Part shown: positions 4,559-7,459 of the stretch, in pieces
How positions within the stretch are numbered: the first letter of the stretch is position 1
Layout of the letters: the number at the start of each line of letters is the position of its first letter
From: an uncultured Desulfobulbaceae bacterium
GTDB taxonomy: Bacteria; Desulfobacterota; Desulfobulbia; Desulfobulbales; Desulfobulbaceae
Direction: 5' to 3'
Length of the DNA stretch: 7,459 bases
Assembly (NCBI GenBank): GCA_945787305.1
Contig: CALZIH010000142.1
Location: 1-7,459, forward strand
Translations under genes and position numbers: made by a program
The notes under the pieces: generated by a model
What the model was told of the DNA's origin: nothing
Databases searched by the model: none
The model's input: only the letters and a program-made list of their open reading frames with translations

Positions 4559-7284
4559 AAGACAGTCCTTCCCCTGAACGGGGATCCCGGATTATCCGTT
4601 TACAGTCAACCATCAGTCAGATTAATCAAGCCGTAATCAGGTCGCACGGTAGAGAAGAATTATTTCAAAAAATCTGCGATATCGCCATAAATATCGCTAA
4701 ATTCGAACTCGCCTGGGTCGGCATTATTGATAACAAGGCCCAATCTATAGTACCGGTGGCATTCAGTGGTGATGGCACTAACCCTTCTCAAGGAAATATA
4801 ACTCTAGAGACAAACCACAGCATAGCAGAAGGGCCCATAGGCAGGGTAATTCGTGAGGGCCGGGCAATCGTCTTCAATGCGCTTAAAAGCAACGCAGAGA
4901 TGTCGCCTTGGCATGAAAAAGCTCTGAACATAAGGTATCGCTCCGCAGGGTTCTTTCCCATACGATTGCATAACAGTATTGTCGGGACGTTTAACGTTTA
5001 CGCTGTTACACCGCTTTTATTGGATGCGGAAGAAAGCAACCTGTTTGAAGAGACCGTAATCAATATTTCTTATGCCTTGGAAAGATTCACGAACAAGGAA
5101 AACCAGGATCACGTCGCCCGCCTTTCCAGACTCCGATCAACCCTGCTGGCAGTACACCGTCAGCTCACAACCATTTCCGACACCCAACTTCTTTTAGAGG
5201 CTATCTGTAACATTTTTGTCCGCGAACAAGGGTATCGCAGCAGCTGGATTGTTCTCCTGGATACAGAACTCAACTGTACGGCAGCGGCCAGCTCGGGCTT
5301 AGGAAATACGTTCATAGTGTTGGAGAAAGATATAGAAAACGGGAAAATTCCGCCATGCATCAAAGAAGTCTTCAACACAAGAAAGTTGATCTGGCAGAAG
5401 GACCGACTCGACTTCTGTACAGGGTGCCCTCTGGTCGAGAGTTACGACGATACCGGAGTCATGGCTGCCCCTTTGCAGCATGAAGAGCATTTCTACGGAG
5501 TCATCACCGTCTCACTGCCCGAAAACATGGTAAGCGATCATGAAGAACAGGCATTCCTGGAAGATATGGCCGGGGATATCAGCTTTGCTCTCTTTAATCG
5601 CAAACAGGACAATCAGAGAAGGTTACATGAAGAAGAAATCAGCATTCGGGACCAAATTTCCCAGGCCTTTATCATTCATCAAGAGAATGACCTCTACGGC
5701 AAGGTTCTTGACATAGTCCTTAAGGCCATGGAAAGTAACCTGGGGATATTCGGCTATCTGGAAGGGGCGGATGAACTCATCTGCCCATCCTTGACAACCA
5801 GGGTCTGGGAGCAGTGTAGAGTTGAGGGCAAAAGTATTTCTTTTCCCAGAAAACAGTGGCTGGAGCTCTGGAAGAAACCACTGGAGAGTGGAACGACCAA
5901 ATGTGTTAATACACCTTTTAAGGTTCCTAGAGGACACTTGAGTATTGAAAACTCGATGGTCACAGGGATCGTATTCGGCAAACAGGTGATCGGTCTCTTA
6001 CAGGTAGCCAACAAAGAAAAGGGGTACAACGAGCAGGACAGAAAACTACTGGAAAATATTGCGGCTGTCATTGCCCCGATTCTCGCGGCCCGCCTGGGGC
6101 GTAAACGGGCGGAAGACCGTTACCGGACAGTTGTGCAGGACCTCCCCTTGCTCATTTGTCGCTCTACTCTTGACGGCCGGATACTTTTTGTCAACAATAC
6201 CTATGGAACCTACTTCGGTGTTGACCCTGCAAAGCTGGCAGGTAAAAATTCTTTGCAATTCATCCCGGCAGAAGAGCGACAGCGAGCAAGGAAAAACCTG
6301 TCCGAACTAGGTCCGGACAAACCGTTTATGACCCATGATTACCAGGTCGTCCGTGGAGATGGCAAGGTGCGAACCATACGTTGGAATAACCGGTTGGTAG
6401 ATGAACGAGGTGAGCACATAATACAGGGATGGGGTGAAGATATTACGGATCGTCGTCAAATGGAAAACCAGCTGCTGCAAAGCGAAAAAATGGCAACTAT
6501 TGCAGGGCTTGCCGCCGGTATCGCCCATGAGGTCAACACCCCGCTTTCCGGAATCCTCCAGTCTGTTCAGCTGATCGAAATGGGGCTGGACCCTTTGCTG
6601 AGTAAAAACAGGGCAGCTGCAGCCGAATACGGTGTAGATCTTTCAAAAGTACAGGCATACCTGCAAGGTAAAGAGCTGGATTTCTTCCTTGGCGGTATCA
6701 GAGAGTCGGCGACCCATGCAGCCCAAATTATCGCTGATCTGAGTCAGTTCAGCCGGCCACAAGTGAACGAGCCTGTTTTGACCAACCTTCCCGATCTGAT
6801 CGATCATGCCGTAGAACTTGCCAAAACCGACTATACCCTGAAAAGAAAATACAACATACTCAACATAGAATTTATCCGTGAATACAGCCCGGCTCTGCCG
6901 GATGTCGTTTGTGTACCCACGGACATCGAACAGGTGCTCATTAACCTCATAAAAAACAGTTGCCAGGCCATGGCAACCGGGACGTATTCGTCGGGCCCGG
7001 TAATTATTCTGCGAGCCGAGCAGCATAATAATATGGCAACAATTGAAGTGGAAGACAACGGCCCGGGTATGGAACTGGATGTAAGTCGCCATGTTTTTGA
7101 ACCCTTTTTCACCACCAAGGACGTTGGCGAAGGAACAGGGCTTGGTCTTTCCGTTTCCTATTCAATCATCTGTGACAAACATGGCGGCACTCTGGACGTT
7201 TTAAGTAGCCCCGACCACGGATCAACATTTAGCCTTAGCCTACCTATTAAAGAAATCGGACATCATGATCAAAGATCGAGCTGA
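4534..7284 (+). CDS. Cytoplasmic sensor histidine kinase, GAF-GAF-GAF-PAS-HisKA-HATPase
   Basis: 916 residues if started at TTG 4534 (AGGA four bases upstream); ATG 4555 (GAAGAG six bases upstream) gives 909 and is equally or more likely. No membrane segment. Order: GAF1 (about 23-186), GAF2 (about 200-355) with C275 and a CTGCP motif (C295, C298), GAF3 (about 365-522) of the CPSLT...W..C type ending VANKEKGYNEQD, PAS (about 527-640), HisKA with H665 in GIAHEVNTP, and HATPase_c (about 795-905; N804/N808, DNGPGM at 841-846, FEPFF, GEGTGLGL at 865-872). The helical dimerisation domain is longer than usual: about 70 residues separate H665 from the SQFSRP end of the second helix, as in a subfamily I recall from deltaproteobacteria that also shares the REYSPALPDV-type segment before the N-box. 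It has no receiver of its own, so the adjacent receiver-bearing proteins are its natural partners. The ligands of the GAF and PAS domains are unknown. Confidence 0.93.
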   Translation: MHNEEHCMKDSPSPERGSRIIRLQSTISQINQAVIRSHGREELFQKICDIAINIAKFELAWVGIIDNKAQSIVPVAFSGDGTNPSQGNITLETNHSIAEGPIGRVIREGRAIVFNALKSNAEMSPWHEKALNIRYRSAGFFPIRLHNSIVGTFNVYAVTPLLLDAEESNLFEETVINISYALERFTNKENQDHVARLSRLRSTLLAVHRQLTTISDTQLLLEAICNIFVREQGYRSSWIVLLDTELNCTAAASSGLGNTFIVLEKDIENGKIPPCIKEVFNTRKLIWQKDRLDFCTGCPLVESYDDTGVMAAPLQHEEHFYGVITVSLPENMVSDHEEQAFLEDMAGDISFALFNRKQDNQRRLHEEEISIRDQISQAFIIHQENDLYGKVLDIVLKAMESNLGIFGYLEGADELICPSLTTRVWEQCRVEGKSISFPRKQWLELWKKPLESGTTKCVNTPFKVPRGHLSIENSMVTGIVFGKQVIGLLQVANKEKGYNEQDRKLLENIAAVIAPILAARLGRKRAEDRYRTVVQDLPLLICRSTLDGRILFVNNTYGTYFGVDPAKLAGKNSLQFIPAEERQRARKNLSELGPDKPFMTHDYQVVRGDGKVRTIRWNNRLVDERGEHIIQGWGEDITDRRQMENQLLQSEKMATIAGLAAGIAHEVNTPLSGILQSVQLIEMGLDPLLSKNRAAAAEYGVDLSKVQAYLQGKELDFFLGGIRESATHAAQIIADLSQFSRPQVNEPVLTNLPDLIDHAVELAKTDYTLKRKYNILNIEFIREYSPALPDVVCVPTDIEQVLINLIKNSCQAMATGTYSSGPVIILRAEQHNNMATIEVEDNGPGMELDVSRHVFEPFFTTKDVGEGTGLGLSVSYSIICDKHGGTLDVLSSPDHGSTFSLSLPIKEIGHHDQRSS

Positions 7285-7312
7285 TCAAGAGAAAGCAAAG
7301 CGGATAAAATAA
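7265..7312 (+). other. Short reading frame overlapping the kinase 3' end and the next start
   Basis: ATG at 7265, inside the end of the large kinase in another frame, opens 15 codons (MIKDRADQEKAKRIK) closing with TAA at 7310-7312. The last A is the first base of the next gene's ATG (TAATG). The Shine-Dalgarno is weak at best. As at 4505-4558, a tiny frame links one stop to the next start; coupling is possible but unproven. Confidence 0.15.
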
Positions 7313-7459
7313 TGCCCAAAAACAGAAAGCAGCCCAAAGTGCTGATTGCAGAAGACGATGCTCTTGTACGCAGATCAACCGCAGATTATTTAACTAATCA
7401 TGGCTATGAGGTCCTGGAAAGCGAAGATGGGACAGGTGCTTTGCAAAAACTGCGCGACT
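7312..7459 (+). CDS. Receiver-domain protein, N-terminal 49 residues (runs off right edge)
   Basis: The frame begins ATG at 7312, 27 bases after the stop of the large kinase and in the same frame, and is open to the window end. The visible residues form the first strand and helices of a response-regulator receiver: VLIAEDDALVRRSTADYL, with the acidic pocket at E14/D15/D16, then GYEVLESEDGTGAL. It resembles the N-terminal receiver of the hybrid kinase at 2925 (EDDPLVRKAMASYL, GYSV, DGT-GL), so the two may be duplicates. The phosphoacceptor aspartate and any output or kinase domain lie beyond the edge; it could be a stand-alone regulator, an NtrC-like activator or a second hybrid kinase. The ribosome-binding site is weak (AGAGAAAG, 7288-7295), and translation may depend on coupling to the gene before it. 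Confidence 0.85.
   Translation, partial: MPKNRKQPKVLIAEDDALVRRSTADYLTNHGYEVLESEDGTGALQKLRD

Noticed and set aside
6643..7092. 149-codon minus-strand open frame inside the large kinase
   Set aside because: It is antisense to the HisKA/HATPase region, whose catalytic motifs are intact; no protein-like features were seen.

Overview
The window reads as a chromosomal segment of an anaerobic or microaerophilic Gram-negative bacterium, most likely a deltaproteobacterium (Desulfobacterota, perhaps Desulfobulbales-like). This rests on the mix of gene families: a quinol oxidase subunit II of the FVQGGQT type, a bacteriohemerythrin, soluble multi-GAF and hybrid histidine kinases, and REP-like intergenic repeats. 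It is an inference, because no rRNA or marker gene is present.

Layout. Positions 1-181 (minus) hold the N-terminus of a cytochrome bd oxidase subunit II with a good sigma70-type promoter at 244-272. Positions 434-1276 (minus) hold a metallo-beta-lactamase-fold hydrolase. A 245-bp divergent spacer (1277-1521) is packed with inverted and direct repeats. Positions 1522-2432 (plus) hold a two-gene unit: a hemerythrin and, overlapping it by ATGA, an exported staphylococcal-nuclease-like protein. Positions 2433-2924 contain no gene; they hold a nested inverted-repeat element between 15-bp direct repeats, then a promoter and a palindrome. From 2925 to the right edge runs a plus-strand signalling operon: a REC-HisKA-HATPase-REC hybrid kinase, a GAF-GAF-GAF-PAS-HisKA-HATPase kinase, and the beginning of a third gene with a receiver domain.

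How the genes may work together. The left half fits handling of oxygen (bd oxidase, hemerythrin) in an organism that otherwise avoids it. The right half is a cytoplasmic phosphorelay: no kinase has a membrane segment, so the stimuli should be intracellular (ligands or redox state sensed by GAF/PAS domains, or phosphoryl input through the N-terminal receiver). No DNA-binding output domain is seen, so the output may lie in the truncated last gene or outside the window.

Three adjacent left-half proteins each carry an unusual residue at a position normally used for metal binding or catalysis (MBL H-to-D, hemerythrin H-to-Q, nuclease E-to-Q). I do not see a complete new system. The best leads are the nested repeat element at 2455-2709, the altered active sites, and the Cys-rich GAF2 domain of the large kinase.
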